From a candidate division TM6 bacterium GW2011_GWF2_43_87 (GTDB lineage: Bacteria > Babelota > Babeliae > Babelales > Babelaceae): a stretch of DNA of 64,000 nucleotides. Numbering within the stretch: position 1 is the stretch's first letter; each line of letters opens with the position of its first letter. The notes under the pieces were generated by a model. The model was given only the letters and a program-made list of their open reading frames with translations. It was not told the DNA's origin and did no database searches. The translations under genes were made by a program, and so were the position numbers. The DNA lies in the NCBI GenBank assembly GCA_001000065.1, contig LCGZ01000001.1, positions 62,001-126,000 on the forward strand, given 5' to 3'. This document shows, in pieces, positions 50,862 through 60,821 of this stretch.

Positions 50862-51767
50862 CTAGAATAATTCTTTAAACGCTTTAGCAACCCGCACGTC
50901 TGACCCCTGAGGCTTACTTTCTTCTAGCGCCAAAAGCAAGAGATCAACAGCCCGCTGTATAACCTCAAGCTGTATTTCTGCCGGTTCTTTAGCAAAATTT
51001 TCGTCTTTAACCTGTTCAACCGCCTTATCCAAAAGCAAGCGCTTCTCTTTAGTAATAGAGAGCGCTAAGTCTGCAAGCTGCTTCTCAACAGCACCTTGCA
51101 ACCTATTGCGCGCCGATTGGATCGATGCTATACGCTCGGTGTACAGGTATTTTTGAAGGTAAAATGCTACGCGATTCAGCTCACTCTCAAACAGAGACCG
51201 CTTGCCCTCATTCAACAAAACACGAACCGTTTTGGTATAAGTGCTCTTCTCTCCAAAGCGCTCTATAAAGTTCTGCGCCTGTTCAATAAGCAATTTAACC
51301 TTGGACTGGTCACGCTGCCCGTCAAGCATCTGCTTGCTCGTAGACTCTATGGCACGGCTTTCAATATAATCGCTATCCTTACTCCCTGGATAAAGCAGCG
51401 CGTACTGCTGATACAAACTTCCAGCTTGTTCAAAATCTTCAAGTTTAAAGGTCAAGTCGGCTAACTCGCGTAACAGAGGCTCCATCGTCTCATGATCTGG
51501 TGCAAGTGTAATCAACCTTTCCAGAACACTTACCACACCCTGATCCTTGCCCAAAGCCTTATAATATGCGAGAACCTTAACCCCTTCCTCAAAGGTCATA
51601 TCCTTAATTTTTTTTGCCGCTAGAATCTCCTCACCGGTCATGCCAACCGCAGAAGAAGATGTGCCAGCAACCAGGGCTGACGCCTTTTTACGAGAACAGC
51701 CAGCAGCGCCTAAAAGCAAGATAAGTGCAAGCGCAGCTGAAGAAAAACGAGAGAGCCCTTGATTCAT
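50862..51767 (-). CDS. Predicted lipoprotein with TPR-like helical repeats
   Basis: The 301-residue product has a lipoprotein signal (ALALILLLGAAGCSRKK: lipobox LGAAGC). ATG 51767 has GGAAG close upstream. The mature part is all-helical with repeating pairs of helices that resemble tetratricopeptide repeats (VKVLAYYKALGKDQGVVSVL; DLTFKLEDFEQAGSLYQQYALL). The second half is a longer coiled coil. A BamD- or outer-membrane-assembly-like role is possible from size and layout but not shown. It is first in an operon with yraN and cdsA. It is divergent from the pilB-like gene. Confidence 0.75.
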   Translation of the reverse strand: MNQGLSRFSSAALALILLLGAAGCSRKKASALVAGTSSSAVGMTGEEILAAKKIKDMTFEEGVKVLAYYKALGKDQGVVSVLERLITLAPDHETMEPLLRELADLTFKLEDFEQAGSLYQQYALLYPGSKDSDYIESRAIESTSKQMLDGQRDQSKVKLLIEQAQNFIERFGEKSTYTKTVRVLLNEGKRSLFESELNRVAFYLQKYLYTERIASIQSARNRLQGAVEKQLADLALSITKEKRLLLDKAVEQVKDENFAKEPAEIQLEVIQRAVDLLLLALEESKPQGSDVRVAKAFKELF

Positions 51768-51910
51768 ATTCTTCCGTACCAAAAAACGATAAAACCTTGG
51801 TATAAACTTATTTTTACAATACCACACTGGTTACTTTCGGGCAAGCTCACTATGTGGTAACCTGTCGTTGGAGGATGGTTTAATATTCTTCCTTTTTCGG
51901 GAGCCCACGT

Positions 51911-53605
51911 ATGAAAGAAAAGAGTTTAGCACAGCTATTGTGCGACGCAAAAGTACTCACAGACGAGCAACGCTATGCGGCTGAAACGGCAAGCAAGGAT
52001 GCCGGCATAGCTTTTGAAGATTATGTTCTAAGCCACAATCTTGTCAACGACCGAGATCTTGCAATGGCTCTCGCCGACAAGTTTGATGTGACATTCTATG
52101 ATCACATTACTGAAAAAATGGCCGACCCTGAACTTTTGGCCAAGGCCTCTCTCCCCTTTTTACGTACCAACGCGATCATGCCGCTGGTTGTGGATGATCA
52201 CCGAGAAATAGTCACAGCAAACCCATTTGCCTTTCAGTCCCTTGACGAGCTAAGGCTGCTTTTAGAAGAGCAGGTGCCCATGGCCATTGCTCCACGCAGC
52301 GTCATCATAGAAGCGATCAATCGTTATTATCCTCTAGAAGGCACTAAGGAAATGATCGAGGAGCTTGAGGAAGAGCAGGCATTAGAAGGGGGGATGGATT
52401 TTGGCACCATTGAAGAAGAAGATATTCTTGGAATGGCGAGCGAGGCCCCCATTATAAAACTTGTAAACCATATTCTCTACCAGGCCGTCAAGCAAGGCGC
52501 CTCAGATATTCATATAGAGCCCTCAGAGAAAGAGATGAGGGTCCGCTATCGCATTGATGGCGTGTTATACCCAGCCCTTACACCTCCCAAGCGCATCCAA
52601 TCCGCCCTCTCCTCCCGTATCAAAGTTATGGCAAACTTAAACATTGCCGAAAAGCGCCAACCCCAAGATGGTCGTATCCAGATTAAGGTTGCAGACCGCT
52701 CCATCGACCTTCGTGTATCCATCTTGCCTATTTCGCACGGCGAACGTATTGTTATGCGTTTACTTGATAAGAGCAAAACCTTCGGGCGACTCAATGTACT
52801 AGGCCTGAGCGAACGTGATTTTCGCGTCATGTCCGACGCTATTGCTCGCCCCAATGGGATCATTCTTCTCACCGGTCCAACGGGATCGGGTAAAACCTCC
52901 ACCCTCTACTCAATCTTAAGCGAACTTAACACGCCAGACGTCAATATCATCACGGTAGAAGATCCGGTTGAGTACCAGATGAAAGGTATTGGGCAGGTTC
53001 AAGTGAAGGAGCAGATAGGACTTACATTTGCAGCGGCATTGCGCTCCATTCTTCGGCAAGACCCTGACATTCTTATGATCGGGGAAACTCGAGACCACGA
53101 AACAGCCCAGATCGCCATTCAATCGTCCCTAACCGGCCACTTAGTGCTTAGCACCCTTCACACAAACAGTGCAGCTGCCAGCATCACCCGCTTGATTGAT
53201 ATGGGAATAGAACCGTTCTTAATAGCATCGACCCTGTCAGCCGTTGTAGCACAGCGGCTCGTTCGCCGACTCTGCGACGTCTGTAAAAAACCGTATATTC
53301 CAGAAAAAGAAGTCGCGCGCCGCTTAGGGCTCGAACATGAAAAACTAAAAGGCTTCGCTTTCTACCAAGCCGTAGGCTGCGAAGCGTGCCTTAACCTAGG
53401 ATACCGCGGTCGACTCGCTATTTTCGAGGTAATGGCCATGACCCATCCCATCATGCGACTTACGCTAACTCGGTCCGAAACGGCAGTTATACAAGATCAA
53501 GCACGTAAGGATGGAATGACGCTTCTAGTAGAGGATGGACTTGAGAAGGCAAAGAAGGGACTTACTACTATTGAAGAGGTCTTGTCCGTGGCTTCGACAG
53601 TTTAG
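51911..53605 (+). CDS. pilB: Type IV pilus / type II secretion assembly ATPase (PilB/GspE family)
   Basis: The 564-residue hexameric ATPase has an N-terminal MshEN-type domain (LAQLLCDAKVLTDEQRYAA, about residues 1-160), then the core: Walker A GPTGSGKTSTLYSIL, the Asp box (VEDPVEYQ), Walker B ILMIGETRDHETA, the His box (LSTLHTNSA), and a zinc site made of CDVCKKPY and CEACLNLGYRGR. PilB drives pilus extension and GspE powers type II secretion; sequence alone cannot distinguish them here, as pilus genes are not nearby. It has its own upstream region and a terminator after the stop. With comF, it may serve DNA uptake. Confidence 0.92.
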   Translation: MKEKSLAQLLCDAKVLTDEQRYAAETASKDAGIAFEDYVLSHNLVNDRDLAMALADKFDVTFYDHITEKMADPELLAKASLPFLRTNAIMPLVVDDHREIVTANPFAFQSLDELRLLLEEQVPMAIAPRSVIIEAINRYYPLEGTKEMIEELEEEQALEGGMDFGTIEEEDILGMASEAPIIKLVNHILYQAVKQGASDIHIEPSEKEMRVRYRIDGVLYPALTPPKRIQSALSSRIKVMANLNIAEKRQPQDGRIQIKVADRSIDLRVSILPISHGERIVMRLLDKSKTFGRLNVLGLSERDFRVMSDAIARPNGIILLTGPTGSGKTSTLYSILSELNTPDVNIITVEDPVEYQMKGIGQVQVKEQIGLTFAAALRSILRQDPDILMIGETRDHETAQIAIQSSLTGHLVLSTLHTNSAAASITRLIDMGIEPFLIASTLSAVVAQRLVRRLCDVCKKPYIPEKEVARRLGLEHEKLKGFAFYQAVGCEACLNLGYRGRLAIFEVMAMTHPIMRLTLTRSETAVIQDQARKDGMTLLVEDGLEKAKKGLTTIEEVLSVASTV

Positions 53606-53629
53606 TATAAAAAACATTGCACCAACAAA

Positions 53630-53661
53630 AACCCCGGAGGATCATAAAATCTTCCGGGGTT
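53630..53661 (+). terminator. Terminator after the pilB-like gene
   Basis: AACCCCGGA (53630-53638) pairs with TCCGGGGTT (53653-53661). It is followed by CTCAATTAATTT rather than a clean T run, so it is moderate; it could also terminate the convergent gene ending at 53720. Confidence 0.7.
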
Positions 53662-53719
53662 CTCAATTAATTTAAAATAACAACCGTTAACTTAAAGCAG
53701 CTGTACAAAAAACAGATTG

Positions 53720-54631
53720 TTAAATAGGTCTTGTAGGCCCTATTGAACGGCTCAAAAACAATATTTTGTCCCTTAAATTCGGACTTACCTTCTTGCGTGG
53801 ATTCAAAAAGCGTTTGTTTTGAATCTCTTCAGACTCATTATTAACAACATCCCCAAGCGGCGTCTGCTCCGATGGCTGCGATTGCGTTACATTCGGTTGA
53901 AAATTCGACTGATTATTGCGTTCACGAGACCTTTTCCCCTGCTTAGGCGGCTTAAAAAATATGCTACTGGACAAATCGTTACTATGCTTAATATTTGAAA
54001 AATCTATGTATGCAGAAGAACCTCCATTCCCCACATTCTCTTGATTCTCTTCAGTACCAACACCCTGATCACCTGTATTTACAGAAGGGCCTTGCGGTAT
54101 CCAGTTGTACGTACTCTGAGACAAGGGCACATTATTGTTAGGCACATTGTTTTGTGCACCACCTAACGTTGTACTGGCCGACGAACCATATATCAAGTCC
54201 GAAAGCCATGAGACAACAGCCGGAATTCCATAATTCCAGCCATAGTAACTATGACCAACGTAAAGCAGACCTCCTCCAAGGCCACACAATACTACCGTTC
54301 TAAAAGATGGGACCAATGAGAAGGACGCCACTTGCATATTTTGCACCGGACGTTTAATCGGAAAAGCCAACGGTGCCTGAACCGCTGGTCTCAGCACACG
54401 AGACGGCTCAACACGATGCATTGTACCAGCCGGTACAAAAGGCGTTGGATACGCACGACGTAATTGCTCAATAACAGGTACCCGGACTGTTGGACGTGCT
54501 GCAGGACGAGACAGAGTCTCCTGCACACTCAACAACATCGACGCATCAAAAAAACCCGCCACGCATGCCACAAAAAGCACTATGCGGAACATTTTTTTAA
54601 ATATAGTTTTATGTATAATTTTACAATTCAT
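53720..54631 (-). CDS. Secreted or membrane-anchored Asn/Gln-rich protein of unknown function
   Basis: The 303-residue product has a signal-like N-terminus (IFKKMFRIVLFVACVAGFF, preceded by basic residues). It then has a Pro/Arg/Val-rich segment, a second hydrophobic stretch (about residues 110-135, VVLCGLGGGLLYVGHSY), and a long disordered region rich in Asn, Gln, Ser and Gly (GGAQNNVPNNNVPLSQS). A basic patch, KPPKQGKRSRERN, looks like a nuclear-localisation signal but could equally be RNA- or membrane-binding. GGAGG sits 5 bases before ATG 54631. No family is recognised. A host-directed role is only a guess. Transcription probably ends at the shared hairpin near 53630-53661. Confidence 0.65.
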   Translation of the reverse strand: MNCKIIHKTIFKKMFRIVLFVACVAGFFDASMLLSVQETLSRPAARPTVRVPVIEQLRRAYPTPFVPAGTMHRVEPSRVLRPAVQAPLAFPIKRPVQNMQVASFSLVPSFRTVVLCGLGGGLLYVGHSYYGWNYGIPAVVSWLSDLIYGSSASTTLGGAQNNVPNNNVPLSQSTYNWIPQGPSVNTGDQGVGTEENQENVGNGGSSAYIDFSNIKHSNDLSSSIFFKPPKQGKRSRERNNQSNFQPNVTQSQPSEQTPLGDVVNNESEEIQNKRFLNPRKKVSPNLRDKILFLSRSIGPTRPI

Positions 54632-54866
54632 AGGAACCTCCATTCCGCAAACTTATACTGCTTTCACGGCTTCTTCTACCTGCTCCCTTTTCCTTTTCCT
54701 CCATGTGCCAAAAAATGTATGTTCTATAAAAACGAAAGACCAACCCTTAAAATAAGCACGGTCTTACATGATTAAAAGTAATAACATTCCTCACTACCAT
54801 ACCATCAAGAACCCTGTCTGTAAAGCAAGTCATTTATTTTAAACTTATTATTACAAACATGTTATT

Positions 54867-55883
54867 TTAAACAGCTGTTTTGGCCTTGTTCACATCAGAC
54901 GAAGTAGTCTGCACGCGTGCCGAAAGTGCTAGCAATGGCCCGACGCCCTGAAACCCAACCAATTGACACTCAGGCTCAGGAATAATACCAAAGTTTTCAA
55001 GCACACGCTCTTGCATGGTGCGCGCAAGAGTAGCAATATCGGTCGACGTAGCATTGCCCTTATTAACAATCATATTAGCATGCTGATGAGATACCACAGC
55101 GCCACCAACCGATAGCTCGCCTTTAATACCCAATTTATCGAGGTAGTAAGCAACATAAATCATCTTTTTACCATTGCTAACTATGGTTACTTCATGGTCA
55201 TGAAAATTACGGAAAAAGCTTCCACACGTACCTTTATAGGGATACCGCTGACGCCGATGGCGATCAATCTCTTTACTGCGACCACGCGCGTAAGCCGCTT
55301 CAATCTCAGTTCCAATCTTTAACTGAAACGTCGCATCAAATAGCACATGTTTACGGGCATGCAGAGTTGAATAGTCATAGCCAAAAGCAAACCAGTCACG
55401 AGAAACCGGCATAAGCTCACCCGTCTCAACATTCACCACTCGAGCAGAAACCAAAAAGTGGCTTAGAAAAAATTCAAAATAATGAATATTAATAAACACC
55501 GAGCCACCGACCGTGCCTGGGATACCGCTTAATTCCTCAAGGCCCAGCAGTTGATGATCCAAACAAAATGCTATCAGTGCATCAATAGTGACTCCAGCGC
55601 CTGCAGTCACCAATGCCTTAGAGCTATCGCGGTCTGTAACCATGATAGAGGTATTATGGGGGCGCAATACCAAACCGTCAAAACCGGCATCACTAATAAG
55701 AATGTTAGCGCCGCTACCTAACACAAAGAGGTCAAGGCCCTTCTGGCGCGCAAATTCAAGAGAAGAAGAAAAATCGTCGACACTAGAAGGTTCAGCATAA
55801 AAGCGAGCTGCACCACCCGTCCCAAACCAATTTTTATCAGCTAAGGGAACCTGCTGCTTTATAGAAAAAGGGGATACGTTCAT
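54867..55883 (-). CDS. murB: UDP-N-acetylenolpyruvoylglucosamine reductase
   Basis: MurB makes UDP-MurNAc by reducing UDP-GlcNAc-enolpyruvate with NADPH and FAD. The 338-residue protein shows an FAD-binding region with LFVLGSGANILIS, the Gly-rich GIPGTVGGSVF, the catalytic Ser motif GTCGSFFRN and the final Glu in IIPEPECQLVG. Size and motifs fit the longer E. coli-type (type I) enzyme. The start is uncertain between ATG 55883 and an in-frame GTG at 55895; the region before either has no strong ribosome-binding sequence. It has no mur-gene neighbours, so the peptidoglycan genes are scattered. Confidence 0.94.
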   Translation of the reverse strand: MNVSPFSIKQQVPLADKNWFGTGGAARFYAEPSSVDDFSSSLEFARQKGLDLFVLGSGANILISDAGFDGLVLRPHNTSIMVTDRDSSKALVTAGAGVTIDALIAFCLDHQLLGLEELSGIPGTVGGSVFINIHYFEFFLSHFLVSARVVNVETGELMPVSRDWFAFGYDYSTLHARKHVLFDATFQLKIGTEIEAAYARGRSKEIDRHRRQRYPYKGTCGSFFRNFHDHEVTIVSNGKKMIYVAYYLDKLGIKGELSVGGAVVSHQHANMIVNKGNATSTDIATLARTMQERVLENFGIIPEPECQLVGFQGVGPLLALSARVQTTSSDVNKAKTAV

Positions 55884-56051
55884 GGCACAACACACTCTAG
55901 TTTTAAAAGTTAAAATTACCCTATTAAGTATAGGGCTTTAACCCCTACGGGTAAAGGGGGGCTCCTGCTCTTGACCTTCTGCCTCCCAAATTGCTAGGCT
56001 GCTTTTGAAGGCAAGAAATCTGTTTGCTGGGCAAAACAAAAAGGAGTAAAA

Positions 56052-57371
56052 ATGGCACTATCACAACTTTTTTATAGGAAATTCTTTCCCGCGGCAACGC
56101 TGCTTGTGCTGCTGGGGGGAATGGCATGGAGCTCGAAAGGTCTTGGAGCAACTGATCCGTTTATTCCAGGCGATTCCAATGATACCAAAGATGAAATAAA
56201 ACGTTGGCTTACGTTCTGCGTAGATGATGGCATACCTCCTTTCACCAAAGAGGATTTAACATCTCTAAGTGATTGGACTACTGGAACTTTAAAAGACAAA
56301 CGCGATAAAACCAAACTACCCGATACACGTTTTATAACTCTGACTAACTGGCTAACAACAAATACAGCAAACGCCCAAGAATGGATTTTTGCAAATTGTC
56401 TTTCTGGACCCGGACCTATACCTGGACCCGGACCTATACCTGGACCCGGACCTATACCTGGACCCGGACCTATACCTGGACCCGGACCAAATCCACAGCC
56501 CCAGCCAGCATCACTAGTTACGCCCTTCGTATTCAAAGACTCCACAGGTAAAGAGTGGGCAGAGCCGTTAGATCTCTTCGGCACTGATATTGACAAAAAT
56601 GAATGGCGCAAAAATATACTCAATAAATATTCCCTCGGCACAATAACAGACGAAAATAAAATACTGCTAGCACTTGAGCTCAGTTTCAACTTGCATTTGA
56701 CAGAACAAGCACTCGCGGCATACCCTCTCAACAAGAAAAAAGGGGATCCTGGAACGAACGCAATAACCCTAGCAAATGCACAAACTGAGCTTGAAAATGC
56801 AAGCAGGAAAGAAACAAAAGAATTAATCTTCGGCTATTTGAAAGCCTTCGCTGAAAAATACCCAACGAAAGGTCTAAAAGTCCTAACGCCACAAGAACTT
56901 GGCGCAGGAGCAAGCGGAGGTAAACCTGGCAGAGCAGCTGGAGGCCCATCCTTCCTTGATCCCTATTTCAAGCGTTCTTTTCAACAGCTAAATGAAGAAT
57001 TCCCAGCCGGATTTGAAACAGGACTAATACTGCCAAAAAAAATTATCAACCTAAAAGCTGATTGCACACAAGCCATTCAGACATGGTGGAAAAAAACAGT
57101 AAAAAGCCCAACGGACTACCTGACAGTAACCCCAGGGGACAACTTAATGTCTCGAGTTGCCTATCTCTACCTGAATGGCGCCCCCGAAATAAAAAAACCA
57201 TTCTCCGCGGCGCTCTCACCCCATTCAACAGACTCTATGACCACAATCAGAAACGCCCTTGAGGGCATGACCTCAGACTTCGTCAAGGCAATTCCGCACC
57301 TCAAGACAATGGGCTCAGACGCTCTTTTAAAAAAACTCGCAGGTGCCCTACAGAACATAGCAACCACATAG
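56052..57371 (+). CDS. Secreted protein with a Gly-Pro-Ile repeat and the shared C-terminal segment
   Basis: The 439-residue product has a signal peptide ([19 protein letters not shown]) and an excellent AAAAAGGAG ribosome-binding sequence. Residues about 119-146 are a perfect GPGPIP repeat, then a short PQPQP segment; this looks like a flexible or polyproline linker between an N-terminal helical part (about 25-115) and a larger C-terminal helical domain (about 155-430). The last residues are [12 protein letters not shown], the same segment that ends three other secreted proteins in the window. No enzyme motif or known family is recognised. A good hairpin follows the stop codon. Confidence 0.7.
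   Translation: MALSQLFYRKFFPAATLLVLLGGMAWSSKGLGATDPFIPGDSNDTKDEIKRWLTFCVDDGIPPFTKEDLTSLSDWTTGTLKDKRDKTKLPDTRFITLTNWLTTNTANAQEWIFANCLSGPGPIPGPGPIPGPGPIPGPGPIPGPGPNPQPQPASLVTPFVFKDSTGKEWAEPLDLFGTDIDKNEWRKNILNKYSLGTITDENKILLALELSFNLHLTEQALAAYPLNKKKGDPGTNAITLANAQTELENASRKETKELIFGYLKAFAEKYPTKGLKVLTPQELGAGASGGKPGRAAGGPSFLDPYFKRSFQQLNEEFPAGFETGLILPKKIINLKADCTQAIQTWWKKTVKSPTDYLTVTPGDNLMSRVAYLYLNGAPEIKKPFSAALSPHSTDSMTTIRNALEGMTSDFVKAIPHLKTMGSDALLKKLAGALQNIATT
56406..56488 (+). repeat. 18-bp perfect tandem repeat encoding GPGPIP
   Basis: GGACCCGGACCTATACCT repeats four times without change (56406-56477) and a fifth, partial copy follows. The identical DNA, not only identical protein, indicates recent slippage-type expansion. 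Copy number is likely to vary between strains. Confidence 0.9.
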
Positions 57372-57399
57372 CTGCATAACAAAAACACACGTCACTTTC

Positions 57400-57427
57400 A
57401 AGGGGGAGTTTTGTAAAGCTCCCCCTT
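57400..57427 (+). terminator. Hairpin after the GPGPIP-repeat gene
   Basis: AAGGGGGAG (57400-57408) pairs perfectly with CTCCCCCTT (57419-57427). The sequence after it is ACCTTATT, only a weak T tract. Confidence 0.65.
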
Positions 57428-57513
57428 ACCTTATTCCATCCAATTTGCCTGACTTTCGCTTTTCTTCTATCCTAATATCATTGGGCAGCCTATTTAGTTT
57501 AAAAAGGATTTTA

Positions 57514-59931
57514 ATGAAAATTTCAATCGCATGGATTTTTGATCATCTCGGCGTCGACTGGCGCACCTATGACATTCGCGATCTCATAACACAACTAAGC
57601 GCAAAAACCGCCGAAATAGATGGGTTTAAGCACTACACCTTCACACCTGCCTCCTTTTCCCTTGTACAGGTAACCGCCTTTGATAACACCCATGTCCAAG
57701 TCCGCTGCATCGAACGCAAAAAAAATATCTCTCTACCCCCGCGCGGCCTGTCTCAAAGCAGCCTAAGAGTAAATGACCTATTTCTCGTTACACAAGAGGG
57801 CGCTGCCTACCGCTGGGCCACCCTAGCTGATTGTGGCGCCGAACGAGACGGCCTTATGCCCTCTTTGCGCGTGCCATCCGTTGATAAAAAAACCGGCAAT
57901 CCGCCCGATTGGCACACACAAGTAGAAACTGAAGACTGGATAATTGAGATTGACAACAAGTCCCTCACCAACCGCCCCGACCTCTGGGGCCACCGAGGCT
58001 TTGCTCGAGAAATTGCCGCTCTTTTAAACATCCCCCTTCTACCTGAAGAACGTCTATGCGGCACCCGCCCCATACGCCACTATGAAAAAAAATCACCCCT
58101 CATTGATCTGACATCCCCTTTAGACTCTACACGCCCTTCAGCCTGCACACGCTTTGCCGGCATCAAATTAACCTCAACCTCTTGTGAACCCAGCCTACTA
58201 CCTATCGCTCACCGGCTAGCACGCGTCGATGCAAAGCCTATGAACGCGTGGGTAGACTTAACCAACTACGTCATGTATGACTGGGGCCAACCTATGCACG
58301 CCTTTGACGCCAACCACGTTACCGGCAGCATCCAGGTAAGATTCGCATACCCCAACGAACCGCTAACCCTCTTAGATGGTGACAAAATCGAACTTAGCGA
58401 CCAAGACTGCGTCGTTGCAGATGAAAAACAGGCCCTTTCGGTCGCTGGCATCATGGGCGGACAGGCAAGCGCTATTTCCAACAACACTACCTCTGTCTTT
58501 TTGGAAAGCGCACATTTTGAACCTACGACTATCCGCCGCAGCGCCGCTCGGCTTAAAAAACGGACCGAAAGCTCCGCACGCTTTGAAAAAAACTTAGATC
58601 CTAACCAAAACACCGTCGCGCTCGAACGGTATCTTACACTTGCCGAAAAATTCGGACTATCGTTCAAGGCGGATGAAACCATCACCTCCGTTGGTACCCT
58701 TGCAGAAGAACATACTATCGATCTCACCCACAAAAACTTAGTCGAAAAGCTTGGTACCACCATAACCGAAGGGCAAGTACGTTCCATTTTGATGCACCTA
58801 GAATTTGGTGTCCAAATAATAGATGGTTCCGCAGGATTAAGCTACCGCGTCACGATCCCGACCTTCAGAGGCACCAAAGATGTCCGCATCCCCGAAGACC
58901 TTATTGAAGAGATTGCACGATCTTATGGTTATGATAACATCCCCGCCCTTGCACCCACACGCTCCATGCGACCCTTCAGCACCGAAACCGTTTTTAGAAA
59001 ACGCATGATCAAGCGCCATTGCGCCTTCGCTCTCTCCATGCGCGAAGTAGAGACCTATCCACTCTATGATGAATCGTTTTTAAAAAAGGTAGGCCTTACT
59101 ATTACAGACGCCCCCGAAATCTTAAATCCACTCTCCGAAAATTCTCGTCGGCTCGTCACATCACTCATTCCGCACCTATTACAAGGCATCCTGCACAATG
59201 CCGTAGCAGAAAAACAGCTGCGGTTGTTTGAACTTAACCGAACCTGGAGCACAAGCGGTTCATCCGTCGAAAATCCCACATCCGAAACCCAGGTAGCGTC
59301 CGGCGTGTTTTACAACCGCTCAGGATTTAATTTTTATGATGGCAAGGCCGCATTAGAATCACTCTTTATGGCATTAGACCTATTCGCCGACTGGAAAGTG
59401 GTTGCGACCAACAGGTCTAATGCCAACAGGTCTACGACCAATGGGTCTAAGCCCAACGAGTCTACGACTCCCCCTTGGTCAGATGCCCACCAGATTGCAG
59501 AAATCTGGATTAATGGCGTTCAATTAGGCTACGCCGGCATGGTAAACCCACGCCTCATGTCCACTATCGCCGAAGGCGAGGCGTTTGCATTCGAACTAAA
59601 CAGCACCCTCTTAACCAGCACAACCTTGTGCACTAAAAAGAAGTTTGAATCCCCATCTCGCTTTCAAGCCGTCTCACTAGATATTAGTATGCTAACACCA
59701 CGTGAAATAACTGTTGGAACTCTTGAAGACTCAATAGCCCGAGCGGATGCACGCATACGCGACGTAAATTTAGTTGACCTGTTTGAGAAAGAAGAATGGG
59801 GCTCTCGTCGCTCAATTGCTATTCGTTACATAGTCCAAGACGATGAAAAAACCCTATCAAAAGAAGATATCGAGGCTGTTCAGAAAGCCGTTGTTTCCGC
59901 CGTATTACCCCATGGAGTTGAAGTTCGATGA
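57514..59931 (+). CDS. pheT: Phenylalanyl-tRNA synthetase beta subunit
   Basis: PheT pairs with PheS in the heterotetramer that charges tRNA-Phe, and carries the editing domain. The 805-residue product has the N-terminal extension, a weakly conserved EMAPII-type tRNA-binding region (about residues 35-150), the B3/B4 editing region ([19 protein letters not shown] at its start), the B5 domain ([22 protein letters not shown]), and the C-terminal anticodon-binding domain. ATG 57514 with AAAAAGGA upstream is the family-like start. A four-copy 15-bp repeat (59407-59466) inserts a Thr/Asn/Ser-rich stretch in the catalytic-like region. pheS is not adjacent. It overlaps lspA by ATGA. Confidence 0.95.
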   Translation: MKISIAWIFDHLGVDWRTYDIRDLITQLSAKTAEIDGFKHYTFTPASFSLVQVTAFDNTHVQVRCIERKKNISLPPRGLSQSSLRVNDLFLVTQEGAAYRWATLADCGAERDGLMPSLRVPSVDKKTGNPPDWHTQVETEDWIIEIDNKSLTNRPDLWGHRGFAREIAALLNIPLLPEERLCGTRPIRHYEKKSPLIDLTSPLDSTRPSACTRFAGIKLTSTSCEPSLLPIAHRLARVDAKPMNAWVDLTNYVMYDWGQPMHAFDANHVTGSIQVRFAYPNEPLTLLDGDKIELSDQDCVVADEKQALSVAGIMGGQASAISNNTTSVFLESAHFEPTTIRRSAARLKKRTESSARFEKNLDPNQNTVALERYLTLAEKFGLSFKADETITSVGTLAEEHTIDLTHKNLVEKLGTTITEGQVRSILMHLEFGVQIIDGSAGLSYRVTIPTFRGTKDVRIPEDLIEEIARSYGYDNIPALAPTRSMRPFSTETVFRKRMIKRHCAFALSMREVETYPLYDESFLKKVGLTITDAPEILNPLSENSRRLVTSLIPHLLQGILHNAVAEKQLRLFELNRTWSTSGSSVENPTSETQVASGVFYNRSGFNFYDGKAALESLFMALDLFADWKVVATNRSNANRSTTNGSKPNESTTPPWSDAHQIAEIWINGVQLGYAGMVNPRLMSTIAEGEAFAFELNSTLLTSTTLCTKKKFESPSRFQAVSLDISMLTPREITVGTLEDSIARADARIRDVNLVDLFEKEEWGSRRSIAIRYIVQDDEKTLSKEDIEAVQKAVVSAVLPHGVEVR
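59407..59466 (+). repeat. 15-bp tandem repeat within pheT
   Basis: Four imperfect 15-base units (ACCAACAGGTCTAAT, GCCAACAGGTCTACG, ACCAATGGGTCTAAG, CCCAACGAGTCTACG) add [20 protein letters not shown]. It looks like a slippage-made insertion in a surface loop. Confidence 0.85.
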
Positions 59932-60344
59932 AAAAATACCTAATCCTTTTTACCACTATTATTGCCCTTGACCTTAGCTTCAAACAATTTGCCCTCTGGC
60001 AATGCCCTGAAACCGTAGCAATCAACCGCGGCATCTCATGGAGCTTGATAACGCCTGAATCCACCTCTGGATTTGTTGCAATTTCACTAGTAATAGCTCT
60101 CTTTGTAGCTCTCTTTATGATCTACACCTGGATACGATTCAGACACAATGAGCCCATACTAGCTGAACTTTTCATCTGCTCAGGCGCCTTTGCAAATCTC
60201 TTAGATCGCCCCATGCACGGCGGCGTAGTAGATTTTATCGCTCTAGGATTCTGTGGCTACCAATGGCCGCTCTTTAACCTCGCAGACATTGCTATTGTAA
60301 CCGGAGTTTTAGCCGTTCTTGCTCGAGAGGTTTATAAAAAATGA
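59928..60344 (+). CDS. lspA: Lipoprotein signal peptidase (signal peptidase II)
   Basis: LspA removes signal peptides from prolipoproteins after lipid attachment. The 138-residue, four-span protein is short for the family but has both catalytic Asp motifs: [16 protein letters not shown] and [11 protein letters not shown]. The N-terminal [11 protein letters not shown] fits the family's 'D...K' start. It overlaps the stop of pheT (ATGA), and its own stop overlaps pgpA by four bases. The predicted lipoproteins at 50862 and 61760 would be its substrates. Confidence 0.92.
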   Translation: MKKYLILFTTIIALDLSFKQFALWQCPETVAINRGISWSLITPESTSGFVAISLVIALFVALFMIYTWIRFRHNEPILAELFICSGAFANLLDRPMHGGVVDFIALGFCGYQWPLFNLADIAIVTGVLAVLAREVYKK

Positions 60345-60808
60345 ATCCTCTACTTACACGTGTATCCGCCTTTATTGCAACCCTAGGCCCCGTAGGAAAA
60401 TTGCCTATGCCGGGCACCTGCGGCACACTGTGTGCTATCCCTATTTTATATGAAATTCGACAGCTGGCCGGCATACTACCTGGTTTTTCTGAACAGATTA
60501 TTATTTTAGCGCTGAGTCTGCTTTCGTTCTGGATCATAGGTAATGCACTCTATATACTGCAAGGAAAAGACCCTCAAGAAATAATACTTGATGAAGTTAT
60601 AGGCTTTGCAATTGCTATGTTTGGAATGCCTTTTAATCCTCTGGTTATCGTTATCGCCTTCTGCTACTTCCGCATCTTTGACATACTAAAACCACTGGGC
60701 ATAGATTCGCTTGAAAGTATGCCTGGAGCCATGGGTATCATGGCCGATGATATTGCTGCTGGCGCCTTAGCGCACTTAGCAACCTCATTAACCCTTTACC
60801 TTTTTTAG
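60341..60808 (+). CDS. pgpA: Phosphatidylglycerophosphatase A
   Basis: PgpA removes the phosphate from phosphatidylglycerophosphate to make phosphatidylglycerol at the inner membrane. The 155-residue protein has about three spans and the family motifs GKLPMPGTCGTL, ILDEVIGFAIAM, FRIFDILKP and MGIMADDIAAG. It is coupled by an ATGA overlap to lspA and followed after 13 bases by comF. CdsA in the same window provides the upstream step, but the intervening pgsA is not here. Confidence 0.93.
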   Translation: MNPLLTRVSAFIATLGPVGKLPMPGTCGTLCAIPILYEIRQLAGILPGFSEQIIILALSLLSFWIIGNALYILQGKDPQEIILDEVIGFAIAMFGMPFNPLVIVIAFCYFRIFDILKPLGIDSLESMPGAMGIMADDIAAGALAHLATSLTLYLF

Positions 60809-60821
60809 GACCATAAAAATC

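Noticed and set aside
56406-56488. Possible CRISPR-like array
   Set aside because: The units are contiguous with no spacers and lie in frame in a coding region.
56072-56734. Gly/Pro-rich minus-strand open frame opposite the secreted GPGPIP-repeat protein
   Set aside because: The GPGPG repeat reads Gly/Pro-rich in both directions; no start signal, and the plus strand carries a signal peptide and ribosome-binding sequence.
58266-58787. Minus-strand frame of 173 codons opposite pheT
   Set aside because: Antisense shadow of the synthetase, rich in Ser/Arg with no start signal.
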